This document shows, piece after piece, positions 43,219-54,410 of a DNA stretch of 64,000 nucleotides. Within the stretch, counting starts at the first letter, position 1, and every line of letters starts with the position of its first letter. The translations under genes and the position numbers were made by a program. Under the pieces are notes generated by a model. The model searched no databases. It worked only from the letters and a program-made list of their open reading frames with translations, and was not told the DNA's origin. The stretch covers positions 682,001 through 746,000 of the forward strand of contig OX467084.1 of assembly GCA_950106755.1 (NCBI GenBank). Direction: 5' to 3'. Origin of the DNA: Climacium dendroides. Its lineage: Eukaryota; Streptophyta; Bryopsida; Hypnales; Climaciaceae.

Positions 43219-43489
43219 TATAGGGTCCAGTGTTAAAAATGTGGATTAAATGTTCAACATTCGAAAAAAGCGTACATACATAAACATTGAAAAAAATGGA
43301 AAAAAAAAGTTTTAACACTTTGGCATAAACCAAAGCCTTACAAATGAACTTAAAAAAAATTAATTGATACTTTTTCAAATGGGTTTGAGTAGTTAAAAAA
43401 ATGTAAAAGTCCATGAATTACTCTTTTTGTTTAAAATAAGAGAACATTATGAAAGACATACAATAAATCAATTAGTATCCTTGGCAAAG
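43219..43489. other. Unassigned spacer between unit B and right arm
   Basis: AT-rich sequence with poly-A runs and no gene. No counterpart was recognised at the inner edge of the left arm. Confidence 0.3.
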
Positions 43490-46429
43490 CCAAAAATTAC
43501 TGTAACTAAAGTTATGCATTGGATTCCAAGCAAATTTTCAATGCTTGCCCATTTAATAAATCATGTACACGTGACAAAAGAAGTTTCATGGCCGCTGGAC
43601 TGAAGATGTCCAAAATTTTAAATGTCATGAAATTTAAAACGTGAATGCTTAAAATTTTCATTAAGGAAGTTCAAATTAGTTGTGGGCATTATATTCAAAT
43701 TAGTGCTGGGCATTATATTGAAAACAAAGTACACATACAATAAATAAAATAATTTTTTGTTTCTTTACAATGTACTACGTGAATTTTTACATTCCACATG
43801 AGAATGTAGAAAGATAAGCACATAAACAAAAAGATGCATTCGGTACTCATGTTAAAAATTATGTAATTGTATATTTTTTTGCATGTTCAATGGAATCATG
43901 AACACCCTTTGCAGAGGACTTTCCTATTGCACTAAATAATAATTATGGTGTATGAAGATCCTATATGATGGACTTTTCAACTTTTTTAAACATACACGCA
44001 TGACTAAACAATCATTTTTAACTGAAAATTTGGATAATTGACACATACAATGAACTTTGGAAGTGGCAAAAGGTGAGGTCATCTCTTGAAGTGAAGAACA
44101 TTAATTATTGAAATGATTAATTTGGGAAACCCATCATGGTGGAGTCGACCTTGCATTCACATCACACTCTCAATTATGAATTATAAGTTTACATTATGGT
44201 AATTCACACTCGCAAGTGCCATTCAATCATGAAGACACTAGCACTATAATTATTTGAAATGTGCCACCAATCATGCAAGATATTTTCTTAGTTATCTATA
44301 GAAAGTAGCCAAAATTTGAAAGGCATCTGTAGTACATTAAAATTTTAAGGTTTTATTTACTTCTTCAAAAATGAGTTGGACGTCTGAACGCTCAATCCAT
44401 GGAATTTGAGAATTCAAAACGTTTACAACTTGCACCATATTTATGTGCTTGTGTGCAAAACCTTTTTTTGTAGCTTTCCAGACTCAAATAATATACACTT
44501 GTAATAATGCTTAGAGCTAGTGTTGGCATCGTGGATCGGTGGACCGATGTAATAAATTCTTCTCAACAATTTTTTAATCAATAAAATGAATTGGAATGTT
44601 CCTAATTTTAAATTTTGGGTTCAAGATTTGTAACAAGATTCTTTGAATTCAACCCAATAAATATAAATTTGTAGATTGTAATATATTTTTCTTTCATACC
44701 TTTTAATTATTCGAAATGGAACTACAATTTCATATGGATAAAAATTCGAAGTCTCTCAATATCATTTATTGCAATTAATTTGTTTTGGCATGTCTCCAAG
44801 TGCCTAGAAGGAACATTAGTTTCGTTTTATTATGAAATCTAAATTGCTCATTTAGTATGCAACTTGTACATGTATTTGGGTTTTATTATTTTCATATATG
44901 TCATGGCTTTTCAACTTTATTATTTGTAAACTACAGCACATGAGTTATTCAATTAGAAGTTCTTTTGCATGTAAAAATGCATAAAAGGACCTTTAATATT
45001 GTTTTATCATGAAATCTAGATGTTCATCTAGTATGCAACTTGTACATGTATTTCGTTCATTTATTATTTTCATATATGTCATGGCTTTTGGGCTTCAATA
45101 TTTGTAAACTACAGTACATGACTTATTCAATTAGAATTCTTTTGCGTGTTAAAATGAATGAAATGACCATCAATAATGTTTTATCATGAAATCTAAATGT
45201 TCAATTAGTATGCAACTTGTACATGTCTTTTGCGTTTGATTATTTTCATATACATCATGGTTTCTGGACTTTAGTATTTCTATACTACAGCACATGAGTT
45301 ATTGAATTACATATTATTTTTGCTTGCAAAAATGTATAAAAGAAGCACTAGTAGTGCTTTTTATTATAAAATCTTAAAGTTCATCTAATTCATAACTTGT
45401 ACTAATATATATTTTATTTACCATTTTATGAATTCATTCCATAAGGCCATGATTTGAATAGAATGGACCATTCAAGGGGAGGGCCCATTCTATTCCCATT
45501 TTTTTTTATTCATGCTTCTAAGTTCAACTTCTAAGTGGGCAAGATTGAAAATGAACGCACGATGTCGCTTGTACCACTATTTACAACTTGCTTGATCAAA
45601 ATTTGAGCAATCATTTACAAAATTCCATGACCTTTTTAATTTTGAACCGTTAAGGTACAACGGCCGTATCCTTGGCAATCCTTCCTTTTCACATGTAAAT
45701 TAACTCCTAAATGGGCTAGCATTGAGAATTAATGTGGAATCCAATGTGTAGCATGAATTTCAAGTTGCTTTAAATTTATTTGAGCATTCTTTTTTAATTA
45801 TTGCAAGACATTTGAAGGATTTGGACCATTCAAGGGGAGGGCCCATTCTATTCCCATTTTTTTTTATTCATGCAAAGTTCAACTTCTAAGTGGGCAAGAT
45901 TGTTATGATTTATGAAAAGGAAGGATTGCCCTAAAAAAGATTATAAAAAATGCTAGAAAAAGTGGATGAAATTGCTAGACAACTTTGAAATATAAAAATA
46001 TATTACATGAAATTGCCCAATTGTGGATGAAAACCATACCATACATCCAATACAAGAGGCAACCCATTTATAACCGACATCCCATTCTAGTAGTATATAC
46101 CATTGCCTTTTTGACTGTGCACAAAAAATTTGAAGCAATTACATATGGCACAACTTTCTATGCACTTGTCGCACTATATAATTGGCTTAGGAGAGTTTCA
46201 ATATTGCAATCAAAATTGTTGGAAAGATAATGGGCTATATCATCAGAATAGAAGAAAGCCCATTTTCCACTAAAGTTCTCAATAATTTCATGTTGCAAAA
46301 AAACATCTAAAAAATTATGCCTACATTGTAATGCCTCTTTCGAAACTTGTAGAAATGAAAGTTTTGAAAAAATCAGCCGTGCAAATAGTCCAAACGGCTT
46401 AAGTGGTCAAAATGGGTTGGCTCCTTTAA

Positions 46430-46714
46430 ATGGATAAATGTTGCAATTTGGAAAACCAATATCATTTTATATATTGCCAATATGGCACTTCTTCAAAAAT
46501 GGAAAAGAAGCCCGTAGCACCAACGTCCAACCCTGCGGCCTCAGTTGCCGACCCTGTGGATTTGGTTCCCGACCTTGTAGCCTCAGTAGTCGAACGTTTA
46601 CCCGACCCTAAGTCCGAACCTAATATCGACCCTGGTTGGAGGCTCAGTGTAGCCCTGGTCGGTCGTCACCCTCCTTTCGCCGAGCGGGGGGAGGGTCAGC
46701 GCATTTGTTGCTAG
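46430..46714 (+). CDS. Arm ORF: Pro/Val-rich frame, right copy
   Basis: Counterpart of the frame at 27806-28093 on the opposite arm, with KMEKKPVAPT, VADPVDLVPDL and GWRLSVALVGRHPPF. The frame is kept despite several substitutions between the arms. The family is unknown; a real exon, a captured fragment or chance are all possible. Confidence 0.3.
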   Translation: MDKCCNLENQYHFIYCQYGTSSKMEKKPVAPTSNPAASVADPVDLVPDLVASVVERLPDPKSEPNIDPGWRLSVALVGRHPPFAERGEGQRICC

Positions 46715-46859
46715 CTTTGTTAGTTTTGTTGGTTTGGTTTAGGGTTTAGTTTCTTTGTTGAGGTTTCGTGTGAAGTTCATTGTGGAGAGGTTTGTTGGCC
46801 ACCTGGATTGCAGCGAAGGAGCGCGGCGAGAGAGCTGTGAGGAATGCTCGAAACTTGAA

Positions 46860-47670
46860 ATTGCAAGGTGGTAGGTGCGGATTGCTTGGTGCTTGGTGCT
46901 TGCTGCGAGGTGCGACGTGCGGATTGCTTGCTGCTTGGTGCTCGGTACTTCGTACTTCGTGCTTGGTGCTCGGTTTAGGGTTGCACCTGCTGTGCGATGT
47001 GCGGATTGTTTGGTCCGAGGTGCGGATTGCTTGGTGCTTGCTGCTTGGTGCGAGGTGCTTCATACTTGGTGCTTGGTGCTGGATCTTTTGTGCAAGGTTA
47101 AGGGTTGCACAAACTGTTGCTGTGCTCGGTGCTTGGTGCTCGGTGTGAGGTTTAGGGTTGCACCTGCTGTCTGAGAAGTCCTACTGTTGCGGTGCAAGGT
47201 GCGAGGTGTGAGGTTTAGGATGCACTTGTTCTTTGAGTTGCACTTGCTATGCGAGGTGCGAGGTGCTGTCTGAGGTGAGAGGTGCGAGGTGCTTTGCTGT
47301 CTGAGGTGAGAGGTGCGAGGTGCTTGCTGCAAGGTGCTCTGCTGTCTGAGGTGCGAGGTGCTTGCTGCGAGGTGCTTTGTTGTCTGAGTTACTTGCTGCT
47401 TGCTAAACTTGCTATGCGAGGTGCGAGGTGCTGAGTTGCACCTACTACCGTCTGAGTTGCTTGGTGCTTGGTGCAAGGTGCTTGCTGCGAGGTGCTTTGT
47501 TGTCTGAGTTGCTTGCTGCTTGCTAAATTTGCTATGCGAGGTGCGAGGTGCTGAGTTGCACCTACTACCATCTGAGTTGCTTGGTGCTTGGTGCGAGGTG
47601 CTTTGCTGTCTGAGGTGAGAGGTGCGAGGTGCTTGCTGCAAGGTGCTCTGCTATCTGAGGTGCGAGGTGC
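46860..47670. repeat. GC-rich tandem array, right arm
   Basis: Inverse of the left array, with words GGTGCGAGGTGC, TTGCTGCTTGCT and GCTTGGTGC. It contains a clear 120-bp tandem duplication (landmark TGCTAAA at 47401 and 47521). Peptide-like frames through it on both strands are by-products of the repeat. Confidence 0.8.
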
Positions 47671-48929
47671 CACTATAACAAAACATGGTCGAAAAAAACC
47701 ACGCACAAAAGTTTTGGTGGTTTCTTTGAATACAGTTTTGTGCGCATTTTTTTCTGTGTAATTCGCATTGATGTTTTCTAAATTTTTTGGACAGTGAATT
47801 AATTTTTTCGCAATTATAAATATATATATTTTTTTCAATTCACATATGTATATATAGGAATTCACTACGTAAAAATTTAGAGTTTCCTATGTATATACAT
47901 ACAGAGGAAGTTGAGGCAGAATTTAAAAAAAAAAAACTGGGTACGTATGTACGTAGCCGATGTTCTACTATACTAGATGCGTAGTATTTGTACAGCGGTC
48001 TAGGGCTCATCTGTACGTTTTTAGCATGTGAACAATTTCTGCGCGCAATGAACACGTACTGCTACTTCATATGTACGTATGTATGCACCTAAATCAATTG
48101 ATATCGTCATTCATATTTATATGTATATATCGTTTGCACACATGCATATATATATGCATGCACATTCGTACAATTGTTTAAGAAAAAATTGAGCGACATA
48201 CATATATATGTACTGCAATACGTACACAAATATGAATATATATGTTCTCCTTCTATGTGAAAACAGGTGCACTTACACTATGTAATTCGGATTTCAGAAA
48301 ATACGGAGACTTGGTGGAAGAGCTGCGCACGCACATTTTTTAATTGCCATGTTCAAATTATGTGCAATTGCGCGTGCCTACTGGGTAGAATTTGTTGTCT
48401 TCTACGTTTCACGTGTTCACCTGAATTACGATGCGTGTTCTAAACAATTTTGAAGTTCCTGCATGTAGAGCCGTTCTGTGAAACTTGCAATATTGCACGC
48501 TCTTGGATTCCAGAAATTGCAGATTGCATGAAAAGTACAAGAATGATCATGCATGGATTTGTACACTACTTGTGTGCGCTGAAAATTGTGCTTATATAAT
48601 TCAATTCACACTGCGCGCGCACATATGTACACAACTTCATTGATGTTTGTCTTTCACATTTTAATATTTATTGTATGTGCACATACAAAATGGATCATAA
48701 ATTTATGTACTTGTAGACAATTATAACACACGTTTAGGTTCCTACACTAGCTACTCAGGTTAGGTACTTCTTACAGTATGTGCGTCCTGAATTAAGTACA
48801 GAAGTAAAACATGGATACAGTGCGCACATGCACTACGGATAAGATTGAATATGAAATTCACAAAATTGTTACAACTACTAGCCATGCCACTTCTTCCATT
48901 TATAATGATCTTCTCCCAAAACTAAAGAA

Positions 48930-49298
48930 CTAACTCCACTGCTGTGCATATGATTTGCACACAGTCTTCATACCAGTGTACATGTTCCATGCTTCCGAGG
49001 CTGCACTGTGAAAGCAAGTACAAAGGTCTTTGCCCGCTGTATACATTCGTGGACATGTATGTTGCGCGTTTGGACCAATATTATCACTGTCTACCTTCTC
49101 ATGCCTTCTGAAGAGGTCCAATAACGTGCACATGCATTCTTCATTGCACTGCTGCACATAGACATAAATTTCCCAAAAAATTTCTACATTTATATGTATG
49201 TTTGCCCACATTGAACCATATTCCTTACCATTTTGCAAATGCATCATGGCATGCAGACTGCCTACCATGAAAATTGTATGTGCACAGTCTTCATGCAC
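48930..49298 (-). CDS. Unrecognised 122-aa Cys/Met-rich frame in CACTA element
   Basis: An open frame on the same strand as the transposase, ending YAQQWS and stop. It is rich in Cys, His and Met and has no domain I know. It could be a terminal exon of the second gene of the element, but I found no convincing acceptor site at its start. Confidence 0.25.
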   Translation of the reverse strand: MHEDCAHTIFMVGSLHAMMHLQNGKEYGSMWANIHINVEIFWEIYVYVQQCNEECMCTLLDLFRRHEKVDSDNIGPNAQHTCPRMYTAGKDLCTCFHSAASEAWNMYTGMKTVCKSYAQQWS

Positions 49299-51617
49299 GT
49301 ACCATTATTGCAAACATGTATGGGAAAAAAAAACTCCATCCCGAGGCATCATTGGATGAACTTCTGACTTCTTTGCAACTAACCAAGTTGTACAGGACTA
49401 AAATTAAATGATGGCACTTTGTCACTTACTGTCGTCCACTGTCACTGATGCCTCTTTCAACGATGTAGTTAAGCTTTGTTCTTTTTGGCTTCCCAACCCA
49501 ACGCATAGCCTGCCTTCTACAATCCAATTGATTTCTCCCGTTTGTCTTCAGAAAAATCTGTATATATCGGAGAGAAATGCACTCACTTACATTGCAGAAC
49601 ATTGAATTCCTTCAGTGGCACAGCACTCACAGTCTTCCTACAAATCAGCTAATTATTGGGATGCCAGGTATGTTCTAGTTTTCATTAAAAAAAAATTATT
49701 AATGAAACAGTTTACATTGACGGACTGCAGAGCTTCACGTACAATTTGCACTGCTTCTTCCTCAAATTCTCAACCCATGTTGCTTTCCGTAATTTATGAA
49801 TAACATGTGCAAAAATATCAGAAATTCTCTCACCTACTGCTTCTGACTGAAACTTTCATGCTTTTTCTTCTTGGATTCACCAATCCCATTTTGGAACAGA
49901 TTCTGTAAAACAAAACCTACCGGAACTTCTGTCCGTGAGTATCATATTCTGGCCCACGCAGCAATCAGAATCTCTTACCTTCGTTTGCAATCGCGGATCG
50001 GAATATGACAAGAACAAAATTTGCAAGGACTCATCTTCCTTTTAACACACGTAGTTTCTATTTAGTACCGTTTTTCCCGTTCTTGCTACTTACCTACCCT
50101 GCTACATTCCATGCTTAATTTATTCTGCAGGTTGAAAAAACATCTCCATGAACCAAATCAAGAAAACAGGTTGTAGACAAACATAAACATGAACACCTTG
50201 TCCCAAACACTTTGAATAATCAAATGTATGTCTCAGACCTCTATATTCCTACTTCTTGATAAATTTGGTAGTATTTCTATACAGCTTCCTGTTCAGTTTG
50301 CCACTTCCTTGACGCAATTGCACAAAAGTCTTTCCTTACAGCAAAACAAAACCATCACCAAAAACAAAACAACAGAACACTCCCTTCATTGTGGAACTCC
50401 ATACATATATTGTTCAATCCTTTTAATCATGTACGCACAGACTCTAGGAGAGTCGATTCTGCCTTACCTTTATTTCGCTTTCCACGTTCCTTGCATTCAA
50501 CCAGCTCCTTCCTGGAGCTGCCGCTTAATTGAACAGTCCTGCGTACAGAAAACCACTGATTGCCACTACATAATACTAACCAGTACCTACAATACCAAGT
50601 TTAGGGTTCTACCTCTATTCTCCATTACTGCCACACAAATGTTAGTGTCATCATGTAGGAGGAGGAGAAAGAGCATTTCCTGTCTTCCTTCACTACATAC
50701 ATTACACACCTCTGATGACTTAACCAAAAGCAAACGTGAATAAAAAACAAACTAATACGCGAGAACGAAGGACACACTGCGCTCAATGAAGAGTTCTGAC
50801 TTCCGTGTCCACCTCCACACAATCGCACTTACGTGCAGTCGTGCAGTCGTGTAGTACAACACAAAAAGACACTTCAATCCTCAGTGTGCACTTGAAATCA
50901 ACTGCTGAAACCACATACACACAACTGCGTCTATGACTTGTACAAATGAAACAGTAAATGCACACTTTTTTTGCGTTAGCCCAACAAAAGGCAATTGTAC
51001 AGAAGAAGATATGTGTCTGCTATTTCTGACCATGAGGTACTCTCCCTCTTGCATTCACCGCCTCTACTTCAGCAATATTACTACACAGTCATAGTTGGGG
51101 CACTCTAAAACACTGTCAAAGCTGCAAACATAAATTTAGAATTCGAAGTCTACCTCTAATTATGCCATTGTAGTAGGCTTAGGTAACCATGTCCGATCTA
51201 ACTGCCGCAAAACTGTCATTTACAAGACGTACTTCTTGATCATCAAAAAATGTACTGATTCGCCACGACTAGTAAGTCTCATTTTTTTAAACCCGTCGAT
51301 CGCTGCTGTTGTCCGGCCACTAGCAACACCAGGCTTCGGAATCGCTGCACTCCATCGTCGTTGTCATTGTATCGGACTCGCCATTCAACCTTCACGCATG
51401 TTGCCACTGTACTTGAAACCCCTCTGTATGGATGGACTTTGAAGTTCTGAATTACGCATGAAGTATTATACCTCATTAGTACTGTGAGTTTGAAATCTAC
51501 CACATTCAATGACACAGGCAATGCGGAAAATTATACTACTGACCACGAATGCGACTCATTTCCCATGTACTGTAATTGTGAGGTCCGCTGGAATGTCCTA
51601 CAAGAATTATGCATTAC
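49299..51617. other. CACTA interior, no secure gene
   Basis: Several donor-like sites are visible on the minus strand (for example AAG followed by GTAAGAG near 49,985, ending a short open stretch with LQILFLSYSDPRLQTK), so small exons of the second gene may continue here. No chain could be built with confidence. Confidence 0.3.
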
Positions 51618-52214
51618 CTGAATATGCGATGCACACATTGAACTCACTGATATCCCTACTACTGCAAAATTCATTCATGACTTACATGAAAGCCACTTTC
51701 TCCATGCTTCGCCACTGGAAATATACGTAAAGCCTCACATAAGTTGCAGGCATGACGCCTTTTCCTTCGTTTACAAATATTGTTTCATTATTTATGAGAA
51801 CATTTGCTAATAAATGACCTCCGCATTGAAAGAAAAGTTCAAATATTACCAATCACCGCCTCCGCTGTTTGCTGCGCTGCTTGGAGGCTCATACATTGTA
51901 TCGTCGTTGAGGTCATCCCAGTCCATATCCATATCATCGAGGTTTTCCTCTACAAAATCACCCACCATCCATGAGTTCAAATTATGGTTGAACTCGCCAT
52001 TACCAAGACGGTCATAGTACACGCGAGACTCGTTCTCCATGTTCGCGAACTCTGCCTTTGCTTCTTCTGTCCACAGAACATCCCCGGACCTTGCAGCAGC
52101 AGCAACCGCCTTCACAGTCTCGGAAGGGCATTCAAATGCACCTTCTCCGGCCGCTTCGTCAAAACGCAGCAAGTAGCCACGCAATTCCACGCCATTCGAA
52201 GGAATTGAAGACAT
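51618..52214 (-). CDS. Candidate second CACTA gene: first exon and micro-exons
   Basis: A GC-richer open stretch (52214 down to 51850) starts with ATG and encodes about 121 residues ending in a very acidic segment (NLDDMDMDWDDLNDD). It ends at a donor-like GTAATA. Two very short exons can follow: 51686-51714 (acceptor TTTCCAG, donor GTAAGT) and 51618-51661 (acceptor TTTTGCAG, donor GTAATG); spliced, they stay open. The protein is unrecognised. CACTA elements often encode a second, DNA-binding protein (TNPA-like), and this is the position for one, but that role is inferred. Confidence 0.3.
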
Positions 52215-52477
52215 TTTGTGTGCACTCTAGCCGCCTACAAGAAGGAACTGTTTCTCACTTCCACTCAGACTCCTACAACACCGTTGCGTTTCCCACATAC
52301 GCTTATGGAAACACTCATAAGCAACATACTCCCTTGACCCTTGTACATCCTTTCAGTAATGCTTGAAAAGAAATGCTGTCACGTACCTCCGTTTCATCAA
52401 AGACGTTACAGAAAAAGCTTATTGAAAGCAAGTTCCCACGAGAACTACTTTTCGGTACAAGAATACAAAATTCTTAC

Positions 52478-53511
52478 AAGCCGCTTTCCTTCATATGTGC
52501 GAACGGGAACACCGCTACGATCATACGTGCGGAAGTGAGTTCAACGTCACTAAGCTCTGTAACGTCTCCTCTGTGAACAAAAGTACTTGACAGAATTTCA
52601 TCCTCAATGACTCCTTCACTAAAGCCCCTGTTTTGCAATTCAACTAAACCCTCCGCACTCAAATGCATATAAGATTTTTCAATTGTTAATATTGTTTTAG
52701 AATTCCGTATTTTTTTTACACTTGCCGATTAATATAACTCTTCTTCCCTGCATAATCACTTCGTCTACTATTTTTCAAAAAGAAAAACACTCGCATGAGG
52801 GGAACAGTAAAATTGAAACTCGTACTACTCACTTCAATGTTGTTGAAATGAACTGTCGTTTCAATTCCTGCATACAGGTAGCGAAAATCAGGTTCTTTAT
52901 ATTCGCCCTTAATGTTGCAGAGTTTCAAAAAAACCCGCTCATGTCGCCTTCCTCGCTTATGCCATGCCGGTGCTCATCTATTGTTCTGCTCTGGCAACTC
53001 CGTTACAGTGCACCTGCACCGACATTGTGATTTCAGATTCCACATGTGTGACAGGACATTGTGTTTTCAGATTCCACATGTGTGACAGTTTAGGACGACT
53101 TCACTGAATGAACATGACCGTGACAACCCAGGTCTGCGACATCAAATTTAAAATGCATTCCGTAATCACGGCACTTGCTGGCCAATTTACATAGACCCGT
53201 CATTCTTTAAAAATCTGCACCTTCCCGCTTCTCTACGTACTGAACAAAGCATAGACGGGTTGGTCAGTACACCGACGCTGGAATAGAAGGGACGATTTTC
53301 CTCTCTTGATCTTGCATTTCCAGTGCTCTTTGTTGGTCCAACCAATTACTTTGCATGAATTACAAGCCAGGACATTTACTACGTTGTTGGATTTCACCTC
53401 CACAGGAGTTGACTTCGTACCTTCCCACATAAAAGTTATGTAGCATGTACATATCGAAACTTGCACCTCAACAAAATTCGAGATTGAATCTCTTGCAATG
53501 CGTTCGGACAT
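52478..53511 (-). CDS. Candidate exons of unknown gene in CACTA element
   Basis: Three open blocks on the minus strand each end at a splice-donor-like sequence: 53241-53511 (VVNVLACNSCKVIGW..., donor GTACGT), 52833-52977 (LCNIKGEYKEPDFRYLYAG..., donor GTGAGT) and 52478-52627 (VIEDEILSSTFVHRGDVTEL..., donor GTAAGA). The first has a CNSCK...WKC pattern that could bind zinc. They lie between TNP2 and the acidic exon at 52.2 kb. Whether they form one gene, or the 3' part of a gene captured by the element, cannot be settled without transcripts. Confidence 0.3.
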
Positions 53512-54410
53512 TGAATTACACTTATGTCGCCTCCACAGTCTTCACTTTTTTCTTGTGTGAAATATGAAAGACGCTTGTGACACCATCGTTGACATTCAGA
53601 AAAATAGTTGTTAACTCATTAGTAAGTACGGTTCTTCAAGTTCTGGATTCATCAAATGAAATCATCTTCTGCAAACCACTACTTCCGATGACCTCATACA
53701 CCCACACTGGTAGACGAGAACTTAAAATTATTCTACTTGAAATTTATTTTCTATGTTGACCTCAACAAAACCAACTGCATGCATAGGACATTAGGATAGC
53801 GCAAAGCAACTTCGTGGGCTTCATAGAAGCACACAAGTGAATGCCTCAAATGAAAAATTTCACCGCACCACTCACGTACTAATGCTAGTTTTTTTTTTAT
53901 CAATTGTTACACTAAGAACAAACTTACAATTCCAGAATTTTAGCATGACTAATCTCTGTACTTCAATGTAACTCTGTTTTCTTGGAATGACTAGTGCAAT
54001 CGGCAGAGGTTGCACAGGAAGAAACCCATCCATTGACAAATCCCTTTCCATTTTTCAGATGGAGAACTGTTTTTGCGATTTCTACTTCCAAGATTCTATG
54101 AGTCCACTGGTATTTGTTGCCACTGAAAACATGGAATACAATGCATTAAAAAATTAATGTTCTTTTTCGAGGCATTGCCTGAACTTTGCTGCAGCCCTCC
54201 TTCAAATTACTCTACAGCCGTCAGTCCTGTTACCTACATTTTGTAATTCACGCACTCATGCATGTCATTCTCGATAAAAATTTACATGCATTCCTATTTT
54301 GTATGAAACAGCTTTGGCATACGACTACTCTTATTAATACTACGTGTGTGAACGCCAGTAAACATGAAGCCTACAGAATGTACGCTACTGTAGAACTTCT
54401 GACTTACCTG
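53512..54410. other. Interval between TNP2 and the next exons
   Basis: AT-rich non-coding sequence within the CACTA element. A donor-like GTAAGT directly follows the TNP2 stop codon region at 54402-54407, so a spliced 3' UTR or alternative 3' exon is possible. Nothing else is seen. Confidence 0.3.

Larger units (their letters stand above)
43490..47670. repeat. Right arm of giant inverted repeat
   Basis: Reverse complement of the left arm. It starts at the inner edge AAATTACTGTAACTAAAG and passes the tandem 178-bp repeats (44,861-45,400), the duplicated CTTGCCCACTTAG block, the conserved small frame (46,430-46,714) and a GC-rich tandem array. The outer edge is interrupted by a CACTA element at 47671. 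The two arms enclose about 12.4 kb carrying units C and B. Confidence 0.88.
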
